This document shows, piece after piece, positions 52,193 through 60,701 of a stretch of DNA of 64,000 bases (position 1 is the first letter of the stretch; each line of letters starts with the position of its first letter). This stretch comes from Streptomyces alboniger (GTDB lineage Bacteria > Actinomycetota > Actinomycetes > Streptomycetales > Streptomycetaceae), in assembly GCF_008704395.1 (NCBI RefSeq), contig NZ_CP023695.1, positions 7,440,001-7,504,000 on the forward strand, given 5' to 3'. The notes under the pieces were generated by a model, which was given only the letters and a program-made list of their open reading frames with translations, was not told where the DNA came from and did no database searches. The translations under genes were made by a program, and so were the position numbers.

Positions 52193-53695
52193 GTGAACGG
52201 ACAACCCAACACCCGCCTTTCGGACCTGTTCGGCCTGGCCGGCTGGTCCAAGGGTGAGCTGGCGAGACTGGTGAACCGGCAGGCGGCGGCGATGGGCCAC
52301 CTCCAGTTGGCCACCGACACCTCGCGGGTGCGGCGGTGGATCGACATGGGGGAGATCCCGCGCGATCCGGTGCCGAGGGTGCTGGCTGTTCTGTTCACCG
52401 AGCGTCTCGGCCGTGTCGTGACCATTGAGGATCTAGGTCTGGTCCGGCACGGGCGCCCAGGGAAGCGGCGCGGCGACGGGAGTGTGGAGCACCCCGACGG
52501 CGTGCCGTGGGCGCCCGAGCGGACAGCCGCGGTCCTCACCGAATTCACGGGAATGGACCTCATGCTCAACCGACGCGGCTTGGTGGGCGCGGGCGCTGCG
52601 CTTGCCGCAGGCTCCGCACTCAGCAGCGCCATGCACGACTGGCTGCACACCGATCCGGCCCTCGCGGCCGACGCCCCCCGTCTCACCGACCCCCTGCACG
52701 CCGACCCCGCCGGATTCGACCGCTATGAGGCCGCACCCATCGGGTCGCAGGAGATCGAGGAGCTGGAGCGCTCGGTCGAGGTGTTCCGCGCCTGGGACGC
52801 GGCCCGCGGTGGCGGGTTGCAGCGCAAGGCCGTCGTGGGCCAGCTCAATGAAGTGGGCGGCATGCTCGCCTACCGCCACCCCGACCATCTCCAGCGCCGC
52901 CTGTGGGGCGTCGCCGCCAACCTCGCCGTCCTCGCGGGCTGGATGTCGCACGACGTCGGCCTGGAGCCCACGGCCCAGAAGTACTTCGTCATCGCGGCGC
53001 ACGCGGCACGCGAGGGCGGCGACCGCCCGCGCGCGGGGGAGGCCCTGTCGCGGGCCGCGCGCCAGATGGTGCACCTCGGCAAGCCGGACGACGCCCTGGA
53101 CCTGATGAAGCTCGCCAAGTCGGGTGCGGGGGAGGAGGCCCTGCCCCGCACCCGGGCCATGCTGTACACCATCGAGGCCTGGGCGCAGGCGTCGATGGGG
53201 CACGGTCAGGCGATGCGGCGCACGCTCGGTCTCGCCGAGGACCTCTTCGTCTCCGACAAGGGGGACGTGCCGCCGCCGAGCTGGATGCAGATGTTCGACG
53301 AGGCGGACCTGCACGGCATGCAGGCCCTCGCCTACCGCACGCTCGCCGACCACGAACCGGCCGCGGCGAACATCGCGCAGCGGCACGCCAAGGCGGCCAT
53401 CGAGCTGCGGGCCAAGGGGCACGACCGGTCGCAGATCTTCGACTACATCTCGCTGGCGTCGGCCTGCTTCATCGCCGACGACCCCGAGCAGGCCGACCGG
53501 TACGCGCGGTTGGCGCTGGTGTCGATGGGCGCCAACTCCTCCCATCGCACCTGGGACCGGCTGCGCGAGATGTACCGCCTGACGGCGCACTACGCCGGAT
53601 ACCCGAAGATCAAGGACCTGCGCGAGGAGATCAAACACGCGCTGCCGAGGGGCGCCAAGGGAGTCAGGGGGGCGGGGAGGACAGCGAGGGTGTAA
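52193..53695 (+). CDS. NsdA-like developmental/antibiotic regulator
   Basis: A 500-residue protein. Residues about 15-80 form a helix-turn-helix-like N terminus (WSKGELARLVNRQAAAMGHLQLATDTSRVRRWIDMGEIPRDPVPRVLAVLFTERLGRVVTIEDLGL); the rest is a TPR-like helical array. It reads very much like NsdA of S. coelicolor, a negative regulator of sporulation and antibiotic production, including the length. Several paralogues exist in Streptomyces and I cannot separate the true nsdA orthologue from these by memory, so no symbol is given. Start is GTG 52193, with only a weak GGGGG upstream. Confidence 0.85.
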   Translation: MNGQPNTRLSDLFGLAGWSKGELARLVNRQAAAMGHLQLATDTSRVRRWIDMGEIPRDPVPRVLAVLFTERLGRVVTIEDLGLVRHGRPGKRRGDGSVEHPDGVPWAPERTAAVLTEFTGMDLMLNRRGLVGAGAALAAGSALSSAMHDWLHTDPALAADAPRLTDPLHADPAGFDRYEAAPIGSQEIEELERSVEVFRAWDAARGGGLQRKAVVGQLNEVGGMLAYRHPDHLQRRLWGVAANLAVLAGWMSHDVGLEPTAQKYFVIAAHAAREGGDRPRAGEALSRAARQMVHLGKPDDALDLMKLAKSGAGEEALPRTRAMLYTIEAWAQASMGHGQAMRRTLGLAEDLFVSDKGDVPPPSWMQMFDEADLHGMQALAYRTLADHEPAAANIAQRHAKAAIELRAKGHDRSQIFDYISLASACFIADDPEQADRYARLALVSMGANSSHRTWDRLREMYRLTAHYAGYPKIKDLREEIKHALPRGAKGVRGAGRTARV

Positions 53696-53703
53696 CCACT
53701 CAC

Positions 53704-55140
53704 TCAGCAGCGAGCGATCAACAGGCAGGCGTCGTCCTCGCGCGCGGCCTCACCGAACTCCTCGACGAGGGCCCGCACGCCGTCCTGTGCCGTGCGTGCC
53801 TCGGTGAGCCGGGGGGCGAGGGAGAGCAGCAGGTCCGTCGCCGCGTCCCTGTCATGCCGCGGCACGAGGCCGTCGGTGTGCAACAACAACAGGTCTCCGG
53901 GCAGCAGTTGTTCCTCGGCCTGTTCGTACGCCGCTCCACAGGCGGCGCCGAGCAGCACGCCGGACGGCGGCGTCAGCGCGCGCCCCGTCCCGCCGCGGAA
54001 CAGCAGCGGCGCGGGGTGTCCGGCCTGCGCCCAGGCGAGCCGGTGGGTGGCGGGGTCGTAGCGGCAGCAGATCGCGCTGCCGAGAGCGGGCTGGGCCGTG
54101 GCGTCCAGCAGGTCGTTGAGCCAGCCCATGAGCCGGCCGGGCGGGGCGCCCGCGACCGCCATGCCGCGCAGCGCGCCGAGCAGCATCGCCATGCCGGAGG
54201 TCACGGTGACGCCGTTCCCTGTGAGGTCGCCGACGCTCAACAGGGCCTGGCCGTCGGGCAGTTCCATCGCGTCGAACCAGTCGCCTCCGATGAGTGAGCC
54301 GACCGAGGAGGGGAGGTAGTGGGCGGCGAGGTCGAGCCGGGCGGGGCCGTTGTGCGGAAAGCGCAGTGCGCCGCGCCACGGCGGCAGGACCGCCTCCTGG
54401 AGTTCGACCGCGAGCCGGTGCTCGGTCTGCTCGATCTCGCGGCGGCGCCGCAGGGATTCCTGGGTCTCGCGCAGGACGCGCTGGCTGCGCCGCAGTTCGC
54501 TGACGTCCCGCAGGACCGCCCACATGGAGGCGGTGGAGCCGTCGGCGGCGAGGACGGGCTCGCCCATCATGTGCACCTGGCGCACGTCCCCGCCGGGCCG
54601 CACGATACGGAACTCGCCGTCGATGGGCTTTCCGTCGACCAGGCAGTCCGTGACCATCGCGGTCAGCAGGGGCTGGTCGTCGGCGTGGACAAGGGAGGGG
54701 AGTTCGTCGAGGGAGAGCGGGGGAGCGGCCCGGTCGCGGCCGAGGATGGCGTACAGCTCGCAGGACCAGCTGGCCTCGTCGGTGAGGAGGTTCCACTCGG
54801 CGCTGCCCACCCGGCTCAGGAGCGATCCTCGGCGCGGATCGGTGGGCCGGGACGGATCGGTGGGCCGGTGCGCGGCCGGCGCCGCGGGCTCTCCCTCGGC
54901 CCGCGGCGGGCCGTCCCGCAGCTGGGCGAGATGGTCGTCGAGGTCGTCGAGTTGGTGGACGGCCAGATCGCAGAGGGCTCGCTGCCAGCGCCCCGCCGGG
55001 TCTCCCTGGTCGGCCACGGCCTCGCGCCGTACGGCGTCGACGTCGCCGCGGAGCCGGCGCGTCTGCGAGATCAGCGCGTCGACCGCGCCGCGCTCCGGCG
55101 GCTGGGCGGCGGCGTGGTCCGCGAAGACATGGGACGGCAT
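53704..55140 (-). CDS. PAS-domain SpoIIE-type PP2C phosphatase
   Basis: A 478-residue signalling phosphatase. A helical N terminus (residues 1-85) precedes a PAS domain (about 100-215; WNLLTDEASWSCELYAILG...HADDQPLL...GEFRIVRPGGDVRQVHMMGEPV), a short coiled-coil, and a SpoIIE/RsbU PP2C domain (about 250-478; SLIGGDWFDAMELPDGQALLSVGDLTGNGV with metal Asp residues, LLHTDGLVPRHDRD, EDDACLLIA). It would dephosphorylate an anti-sigma-factor antagonist. No anti-sigma gene is adjacent. GGAGC lies 6 bases before ATG 55140. Confidence 0.92.
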   Translation of the reverse strand: MPSHVFADHAAAQPPERGAVDALISQTRRLRGDVDAVRREAVADQGDPAGRWQRALCDLAVHQLDDLDDHLAQLRDGPPRAEGEPAAPAAHRPTDPSRPTDPRRGSLLSRVGSAEWNLLTDEASWSCELYAILGRDRAAPPLSLDELPSLVHADDQPLLTAMVTDCLVDGKPIDGEFRIVRPGGDVRQVHMMGEPVLAADGSTASMWAVLRDVSELRRSQRVLRETQESLRRRREIEQTEHRLAVELQEAVLPPWRGALRFPHNGPARLDLAAHYLPSSVGSLIGGDWFDAMELPDGQALLSVGDLTGNGVTVTSGMAMLLGALRGMAVAGAPPGRLMGWLNDLLDATAQPALGSAICCRYDPATHRLAWAQAGHPAPLLFRGGTGRALTPPSGVLLGAACGAAYEQAEEQLLPGDLLLLHTDGLVPRHDRDAATDLLLSLAPRLTEARTAQDGVRALVEEFGEAAREDDACLLIARC

Positions 55141-55518
55141 GGGTGCTCCGGTGGAGGTGCGGTGCGACCGATTTGGCGGGTGGTGGACCGCTAACGACTT
55201 TCGCACAGCGGGAGGGGGCTCGTAAGGGATTTGGCAACACCCGATGCGGTGTTGCTTGTGACATATGCCTTTGTCCTGCGGGGGTGATCAGACGTTCGCG
55301 GTCGTCCGGTGATCTGCGTCGCTCAGGCAACCCTTCCCGCGCCGGAGGGGGCGCCCCGCCAGGAGCGCCCCGAAGGGGCGCGGGGAACTGCGCGCGCAAC
55401 CACGACGCGCCCGCGGCTAAGACGCCACCCTCGGAAGGGGGCCAGCAGCAGTACTCCTACCACCGCGAGCACCAGGGAGAGCGTTTCTCGCCCAGTTCGG
55501 AACGGGGCGGGGCGGGTG
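55141..55518. other. 378-bp intergenic region: hairpin and dispersed repeat
   Basis: Between hemC (3' end) and the PP2C gene (5' end), same strand. A perfect GCAACACC/GGTGTTGC hairpin with 6-base loop lies at 55234-55255 and may act in PP2C control. At 55362-55413 is the second copy of the dispersed element with core GCGCGGGGAACTGCGCG (see 41764). No gene seen. Confidence 0.6.
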
Positions 55519-56454
55519 TCAGTGAGCGATGCCGTCGATCAGCTCCCGGGCGCCCTGGCGCAGCAGGGCGACGGCCACGGACGTGCCGAGCGTCGCCGGG
55601 TCGAGCGGGCCCGCCCACTCGTGCGCGTTGAGCACCGTCTTGCCGTCGGGTGTGAAGACGCAGGCGCGCAGTGACAGGTCACCGCTGCGCTCCGAACGCG
55701 CGTACCCGGCGATCGGGGAGTTGCAGTGGCCTTGCAGGACGTGCAGGAACATGCGCTCGGCCGTCGCCTCCCGCCAGGCGTCCTTGTCGCCGAGGCCCGA
55801 CACCGCGTCGATGGTCGTCGTGTCGTCCTCGCGGCACTGGAGGGCGAGGATCCCCGCCCCGATCGGCGGGCACATCGTCTCCACCGACAGGATCTCGCTG
55901 GCCAGGTCGGGGCGGCCGATGCGCTCGAGGCCGGACTGGGCGAGCAGCAGCGCGTCGGCGTCGCCCGCGGCGAGCTTCTCCAGGCGGCGCCCCGCGTTGC
56001 CGCGCATCGGTACGCACTCCAACTCGGGGTGGGATGCGGCGAGTTGAGCGCGGCGGCGCACCGATGACGTGCCGATGCGGGTGCCCGCGGGCAGCTCGTC
56101 CAGGGTGAGCCCGCCGGGGTGGATGAGCGCGTCCCTGATGTCGTCCCGCTTGAGGAACGCGGCGAACGTCGTCCCCGCGGGCAGCGGCCGGTCCGCGGGC
56201 ACGTCCTTGACGCAGTGCACCGCGAGATCCGCCTCATTGGCGAGCAGCGCCGCGTCGACCTCCTTGGTGAAGGCCCCCTTGCCGCCGAGGTGCGCCAGAT
56301 CGCCCATCCAGCGGTCCCCGGAGGTCGTCACCGGCACGACCTCGGTACGGATGCCGGGATGCTGCGCGGCGAGTTCGGCACGGACGCGCTCCACCTGGGC
56401 CAGGGCCATGGGTGAGGAGCGGGAGACGATGCGGATCAGCTCAGGAACGGACAT
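55519..56454 (-). CDS. hemC: Hydroxymethylbilane synthase (porphobilinogen deaminase)
   Basis: A 311-residue enzyme that condenses four porphobilinogens to hydroxymethylbilane in tetrapyrrole synthesis. Motifs: [71 protein letters not shown] and the dipyrromethane-cofactor Cys in [15 protein letters not shown]. The canonical surroundings (GGCxxP) read GHCNSP here, a variation. Start ATG 56454 (MSVPELIRI). No other hem gene is adjacent, so this is probably a second HemC apart from the main hem cluster. Confidence 0.93.
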   Translation of the reverse strand: MSVPELIRIVSRSSPMALAQVERVRAELAAQHPGIRTEVVPVTTSGDRWMGDLAHLGGKGAFTKEVDAALLANEADLAVHCVKDVPADRPLPAGTTFAAFLKRDDIRDALIHPGGLTLDELPAGTRIGTSSVRRRAQLAASHPELECVPMRGNAGRRLEKLAAGDADALLLAQSGLERIGRPDLASEILSVETMCPPIGAGILALQCREDDTTTIDAVSGLGDKDAWREATAERMFLHVLQGHCNSPIAGYARSERSGDLSLRACVFTPDGKTVLNAHEWAGPLDPATLGTSVAVALLRQGARELIDGIAH

Positions 56455-56706
56455 GCGGTCCACGATAGAGGCTGCCGAGCGGTGCCCAGGACGGCCGTCC
56501 AACTGATCAAAGGACTGTCCGCACGGGCGAGTTGCCCCCGGAGGGGGCGTCCGCGTCCGCGCCCCCGCCGCCTGCCGCCGGGCGCGGCTCGTCCCCTTCG
56601 CGCACCCCCGCCACGTCCCGCTCGGCATGCGTGACCAGGGGGCGCCTCATAGCGTGAGGTGGACGAAGCCGCGGCCGAGCGCCGCACCCGCCCCCTGGGA
56701 GGCCCC

Positions 56707-57177
56707 ATGCCCACCCCCGCCGCGCCCGAGCGCCCGGTGATCGGTCTCGCGCCGATGACGGCCACCCATCTGGCCGATGTGCTCGCGCTGGGCCGGAGGG
56801 TCTACGACACCTCCGTGAAGCCCTATACGTCCTGGTCGCTCTCGGCGATCGCGGGCCACCTCGACAGCGAGGCGTCCGCCTGCTGGGTGGCGCTCGACGG
56901 AGAGCGGCTCGCCGGGTTCGTGCTCGGCTCGATGGGTTTCGACCAGCGTGCCGACTGGGGCAACCTGGAGTGGATCGCGAGCGCCCCCGAGTACCAGGGC
57001 CAGGGCGTCGCGAGCCGACTGGTGAAGGCCTGCTGCGCGACGCTCACGGAAGCGGGCGCGAGTGCCGTGGTGACCGACGTGGAGTCCCGTAACACCGCGT
57101 CGGCCGCGCTGATGCGGAGCAACGGCTTCGAGGCGAGCGTGTCGGTCACCCTGTTCGTACGCGAGACGCCCCGGTAG
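56707..57177 (+). CDS. GNAT family N-acetyltransferase
   Basis: A 156-residue GCN5-type acetyltransferase. Acetyl-CoA motif A is NLEWIASAPEYQGQGVASRLVKACCATLTEAGASAVVTDVESRN, with the R/Q-x-x-G-x-G/A loop QGQGVA; motif B is AALMRSNGFEASVSVTLFVRE. Could acetylate a small amine or protein N terminus. ATG 56707 has GGGAGG 5 bases upstream; an in-frame GTG at 56659 is disfavoured. Confidence 0.88.
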   Translation: MPTPAAPERPVIGLAPMTATHLADVLALGRRVYDTSVKPYTSWSLSAIAGHLDSEASACWVALDGERLAGFVLGSMGFDQRADWGNLEWIASAPEYQGQGVASRLVKACCATLTEAGASAVVTDVESRNTASAALMRSNGFEASVSVTLFVRETPR

Positions 57178-57190
57178 CGGCGTCCGCGCC

Positions 57191-57226
57191 GTCGGGCGGC
57201 GCGCCGGCCAGGGCACGCCGCCCGAC
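57191..57226. terminator. Bidirectional hairpin terminator
   Basis: GTCGGGCGGCG (57191-57201) pairs with CGCCGCCCGAC (57216-57226), a perfect 11-bp stem with a 14-base loop, between the convergent GNAT and peptidoglycan-binding genes. Confidence 0.7.
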
Positions 57227-57234
57227 CGCGGTCA

Positions 57235-57687
57235 CTAGACCGCGTTGGCGAAGCGCTTGAACGCGGCCTTCGTCCCCGCCCCGGCGATCCCGTCGATCGC
57301 GCCCGTGTAGCCCCAGCTGTGCTTCAGCAGACGCTGCAACGCCTTGATGGTGTTGGTGCCGGGGACGCCGTCGATCGAGCCGGTGTAGCCCCAGTTCGCC
57401 TTCAGGCAGCGCTGGAAGGCCTTCCAGCTGTTGGTGCCCAGCTGTCCGTCGATCGAGCCGGTGTAGCCCCAGTACGTCTTCAGCCAGCGCTGGACGTTCT
57501 TCGCCTGGGCGGCGCTCAGGCCCAGGTTGTTCACCGCGGCCGGGGTGACGGCCTCGGCGCTGACCACGGGCTTGGCGACCGTCTCGCTCGCCGCGAAGCT
57601 GGTGGCCGCCCCCGCCAGGCTCCCGGCGGCGATGCCGACGACGGCGGTGGCGCTGATCAGTGTCCTCGCCAGAATGTTCGAACGCAT
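57235..57687 (-). CDS. Secreted peptidoglycan-binding-like repeat protein
   Basis: A 150-residue exported protein. Signal peptide residues 1-33 (NILARTLISATAVVGIAAGSLAGAATSFAASE). The mature part has three tandem repeats around W-GYTGSIDGQLGTNSWKAFQRCLK, GYTGSIDGVPGTNTIKALQRLLK and GYTGAIDGIAGAGTKAAFKRF (about 35 residues each), the G-x-I/V-D-G-x-x-G-x-x-T pattern of PG_binding_1. It probably binds the cell wall and carries no catalytic domain. AAGGGGGAACC precedes ATG 57687. Two tandem TCAAC/GTTGA dyads lie about 200 bases upstream. Confidence 0.88.
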   Translation of the reverse strand: MRSNILARTLISATAVVGIAAGSLAGAATSFAASETVAKPVVSAEAVTPAAVNNLGLSAAQAKNVQRWLKTYWGYTGSIDGQLGTNSWKAFQRCLKANWGYTGSIDGVPGTNTIKALQRLLKHSWGYTGAIDGIAGAGTKAAFKRFANAV

Positions 57688-57877
57688 GGTTCCCCCTTGG
57701 GGTCGAGGGCGGCACCTGACGCGGCACGCGCACTCATCGCGGCGCGCGTGCCGGTACTTCGGTCGTCGTCGATCCCGCCCACTGTCGGTTGTCGTGCGCC
57801 GAAGCGGCCCGGGCCCTGCTGGACCCCGCCCGCCCCGGCGCACGGACAGAAGCTACTTCGCGGCGAATTCGCGTTCG

Positions 57878-57916
57878 TCAACCCGGGAGTTGAGGTTTCG
57901 ATCAACCAGCGGTTGA
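57878..57916 (-). promoter_or_regulatory. Tandem TCAAC..GTTGA dyads, candidate operator
   Basis: TCAAC-N6-GTTGA at 57878-57893 and TCAACC-AGC-GGTTGA at 57902-57916, centres 24 bases apart, in the 301-bp spacer (57688-57988) between the ECF sigma gene and the peptidoglycan-binding gene. No gene is seen in the spacer. Confidence 0.5.
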
Positions 57917-57988
57917 CGGGCGTCTCCATCCACCGCGGTAGCGCCGCGGGGCGTACAACTTCCGCGGTACTCCCTGCCCGTCGGCCGC

Positions 57989-58582
57989 TCAGGCCGCCCG
58001 GTCCGCCTCGACCAGCAGCGCGGTCACCCGCTCGCGTGCCCGCGCCACCCGCGAGCGCACCGTGCCGACCGGGCACCCCGCGACGTCCGCGGCGTCCGCG
58101 TACGGCAGCCCGGCGAGCTGGGTCAGCACGAACGCCTCGCGGCGCGGTGCGTCGAGCGTCCGCAGGAGGTCGAGCAGGGCCACTCCTTCCTCGAACCCGG
58201 GCAGCCCGCGCGGCTGCGCGCGCTCCGCCGCCACCTGCCAGTCGGCTGTGTCCGCCACCCGGGGCCGGGCCGCCGCCGTGCGGAAACGGTCGGCGACGGT
58301 CCGGCGCGCGATCGCGAGCAGCCAGGTGCGGGCGCAGGAGCGGGCCGCGTATCCGCGCAGCGCGGTCAGGGCGCGCAGGTACGTCTCCTGGGTCAGGTCG
58401 TCGGCGCCGTGCAGGTCGCCGCTGAGGTGGGCCACGAAACGCCAGACGTCGAGCCGGGTGGCCCGCACGAACCGCTCGAACGCCGCGGCGTCGCCGTCAC
58501 GGGCGGCGAGCGCCCACTCGGTGATGAGGTCGTCCCGGGCCTGGTCACGGCGGCGCCCAGAGTGCAAAAGGGTAGGAGTCAT
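57989..58582 (-). CDS. ECF-type RNA polymerase sigma factor
   Basis: A 197-residue sigma-70 family factor. Region 2 (FERFVRATRLDVWRFVAHLSGDLHGADDLTQETYLRALTALRGYAARSCARTWLLAIARRTVADRFR, about 33-97) includes the DLTQETYLRA helix for -10 recognition. Region 4 (LRTLDAPRREAFVLTQLAGLPYADAADVAGCPVGTVRSRVARARERV, about 140-187) reads the -35. GAAGG precedes ATG 58582. The upstream gene on the same strand is a Met/His-rich membrane protein, not an obvious zinc-binding anti-sigma factor; that protein may be its partner. Confidence 0.92.
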   Translation of the reverse strand: MTPTLLHSGRRRDQARDDLITEWALAARDGDAAAFERFVRATRLDVWRFVAHLSGDLHGADDLTQETYLRALTALRGYAARSCARTWLLAIARRTVADRFRTAAARPRVADTADWQVAAERAQPRGLPGFEEGVALLDLLRTLDAPRREAFVLTQLAGLPYADAADVAGCPVGTVRSRVARARERVTALLVEADRAA

Positions 58583-58668
58583 CGCAAAAGGTCCTTCGGT
58601 CAAGAGAGTTCGAGGAACGGCGCGCGAACGCCGAAGATCCGCCCGGCACCAAGGGGGTGCGGGCGGTT

Positions 58669-59340
58669 TCAGGAACTGACCGGAAGGACCGGTGGACCTC
58701 TGCGGGAGACGTCGTACGGGAGCAGGGCCCCGCGCAGCCGCGGCACGGGCACGAGCGTGCCGACATGGGGCGGCGAAGGAGGGAGGGCGGCGACGAGGAC
58801 CGTGAGGACGAGCCGCAGCGGTACGAAGGCGGCAGCGGCGAGCGCGCGTCCCGTGCGGAACGCGGCGGCCTCGCCGCGCCACAGCCACAGGGCGCAGATC
58901 AGCGCGGCGAGGAGGTGGGCCAGGAACATGCCGGAGGCGCTGTGCCCGAACAGGGCCATCACCCAGTGGGACGCGCCCGAGTCCGGCATGGCACCGGCGG
59001 CGGCATCGGCGGCCGGCATCGGCATCGGATGGTTCATGTGGTTCATGCCGTCACCGGCCGGTACGGGTGGCGGGCCCATCCGCTGCGCCACGCCGAACAG
59101 CTCGTGCAGAGCCAGCTGCGCCCCGACGGTGGCGCCGATGACCGTCGGCGCCCCGCGCTCGCGCCCCGTCAGCCACCACGCGGCGGCCGACGTGGCGGCG
59201 AACGCGTAGCCCACCGCCCACCAGGGCAGCGAGGCGCCGGACATCAGCGCATGACCGAAGGCCGTCGTCACGACGCACACGGCCGCGAACACGGCGGCTC
59301 GTGCGAGGCGGAACGCGGGCCCTGAGGTCATGAGGAGCAT
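58669..59340 (-). CDS. Integral membrane protein with Met/His-rich loop (sigma-factor neighbour)
   Basis: A 223-residue membrane protein with about five to six hydrophobic helices (near 8-30, 33-50, 55-70, 110-132, 137-155, 160-180). The loop GDGMNHMNHPMPMPAADAAAGAMPDSGASH is rich in Met and His, typical of soft-metal (Cu/Ag) ligand regions. Encoded upstream of the ECF sigma gene with an 86-base gap. It may be a metal-responsive membrane partner or anti-sigma factor, but lacks the usual ZAS motif. Start uncertain: ATG 59340 is used, GTG 59418 has a better Shine-Dalgarno (GAGG). Confidence 0.75.
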   Translation of the reverse strand: MLLMTSGPAFRLARAAVFAAVCVVTTAFGHALMSGASLPWWAVGYAFAATSAAAWWLTGRERGAPTVIGATVGAQLALHELFGVAQRMGPPPVPAGDGMNHMNHPMPMPAADAAAGAMPDSGASHWVMALFGHSASGMFLAHLLAALICALWLWRGEAAAFRTGRALAAAAFVPLRLVLTVLVAALPPSPPHVGTLVPVPRLRGALLPYDVSRRGPPVLPVSS

Positions 59341-59443
59341 CGTGCCAGGCGCCGGGACGGCGGGGGGAGCCGAGTCCCGGACTTGCCCGAAGTGCACCCC
59401 CCTGCCCGCGTAGGCCACAGCGGTACCTCGGACCCCGCGTTCC

Positions 59444-60697
59444 TCAGGGCCGGTCCGGCACGTCCTGGCCGTCCAGGGACTCGACCGGCCCCCGAGGGCC
59501 GGGCACCAGCGCCGTTTCGGCAGCGGCCTCGCGTCGGCGGGTGAGGAGACCGGCCACGGAACCCGCGATGGGCTGCGTGTATCGGGCGGTCAGGGGGCCC
59601 GCGATCACGAGGATCAGGACGTACGCCGTGGCCAGCGGTCCGAGTGAGGGTTCGATGCCGGCGGCGACCGCGAGGCCCGCGATGACGATGGAGAACTCAC
59701 CCCGTGCCACCAGGGCGCCGCCCGCCCGCCAGCGGCCCTTCACGGAGATGCCCGCGCGGCGGGCCGCCCAGTAACCGGTGGCGATCTTCGTCAGGGCGGT
59801 GACGACGGCGAGTGCGAGCGCCGGGAGCAGTACGGGCGGGATGCTCGCCGGATCGGTGTGCAGTCCGAAGAAGACGAAGAAGACGGCCGCGAAGAGGTCC
59901 CGCAGCGGCGCGAGCAGCGAGTGCGCGCCCTCGGCGACCTCACCGGACAGCGCGATGCCGACCAGGAAGGCGCCGACGGCCGCGGACACCTGGAGCTGCT
60001 GCGCGATCCCCGCGACGAGGATGGTCAGACCGAGCACCACCAGGAGCAGCTTCTCCGGGTCGTCGCTGGAGACGAAGCGGGAGATGAGCCGTCCGTAGCG
60101 CACCGCGAGGAAGAGGACGAGCCCGGCCGCACCGAGCGCGATGGCGAGCGTGAGGCTGCCCGCGGCCCAGCCGACGCCCGCGAGCAGGGCGGTGATGATG
60201 GGCAGGTAGACGGCCATCGCCAGGTCTTCGAGGACGAGGATGCTGAGGATGACCGGCGTCTCGCGGTTGCCGAGCCGCCCGAGGTCCCCGAGGACCTTCG
60301 CGATGACGCCGGAGGACGAGATCCACGTGACCCCGGCGAGTACGACGGCGGCGACCGGACCCCAGCCCATGAGCAGCGCGGCGACCGCGCCCGGCAGGGC
60401 GTTCAGCGTGCAGTCGACGAGACCGGCCGGATACTGCGTCTTGAGGTTGCTGACGAGGTCGCTGGCCGTGTATTCGAGCCCGAGCATCAACAGCAGCAGG
60501 ATGACGCCGATCTCGGCGCCGATGGCGACGAACTCCTCGCTCGCGCCGAGCGGCAGGAGACCGCCCTCGCCGAACGCGAGCCCCGCGAGGAGGTAGAGCG
60601 GGATCGGCGAGAACTGAAAGCGCCCCGCGAAGCGGCCGAGCAGCCCGAGGGCCAGGATGATCGCGCCGAACTCGATGAGGAAGACAGCGGAGTGCAT
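59444..60697 (-). CDS. Cation:proton antiporter, CPA2 family (KhtU/KefB-like)
   Basis: A 417-residue membrane antiporter with 12-13 helices (e.g. FGAIILALGLLGRFAG, ILLLLMLGLEYTASDLVSNL, ILVLEDLAMAVYLPIITALL with the transport Asp of the KefB family, VFFVFFGLHTDP). It lacks a cytosolic RCK domain; that is supplied by the preceding KhtT-like gene, whose stop is 4 bases before this ATG. Together they form a K+(or NH4+)/H+ antiporter like Bacillus KhtTU, used to lower cytosolic K+ or resist alkali or electrophile stress. Confidence 0.92.
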   Translation of the reverse strand: MHSAVFLIEFGAIILALGLLGRFAGRFQFSPIPLYLLAGLAFGEGGLLPLGASEEFVAIGAEIGVILLLLMLGLEYTASDLVSNLKTQYPAGLVDCTLNALPGAVAALLMGWGPVAAVVLAGVTWISSSGVIAKVLGDLGRLGNRETPVILSILVLEDLAMAVYLPIITALLAGVGWAAGSLTLAIALGAAGLVLFLAVRYGRLISRFVSSDDPEKLLLVVLGLTILVAGIAQQLQVSAAVGAFLVGIALSGEVAEGAHSLLAPLRDLFAAVFFVFFGLHTDPASIPPVLLPALALAVVTALTKIATGYWAARRAGISVKGRWRAGGALVARGEFSIVIAGLAVAAGIEPSLGPLATAYVLILVIAGPLTARYTQPIAGSVAGLLTRRREAAAETALVPGPRGPVESLDGQDVPDRP

Positions 60698-60701
60698 GTG
60701 A

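Noticed and set aside
52193..53695. Naming the regulator nsdA outright
   Set aside because: Sequence and length fit NsdA, but paralogues exist and none of the neighbours I associate with the S. coelicolor nsdA locus is present.
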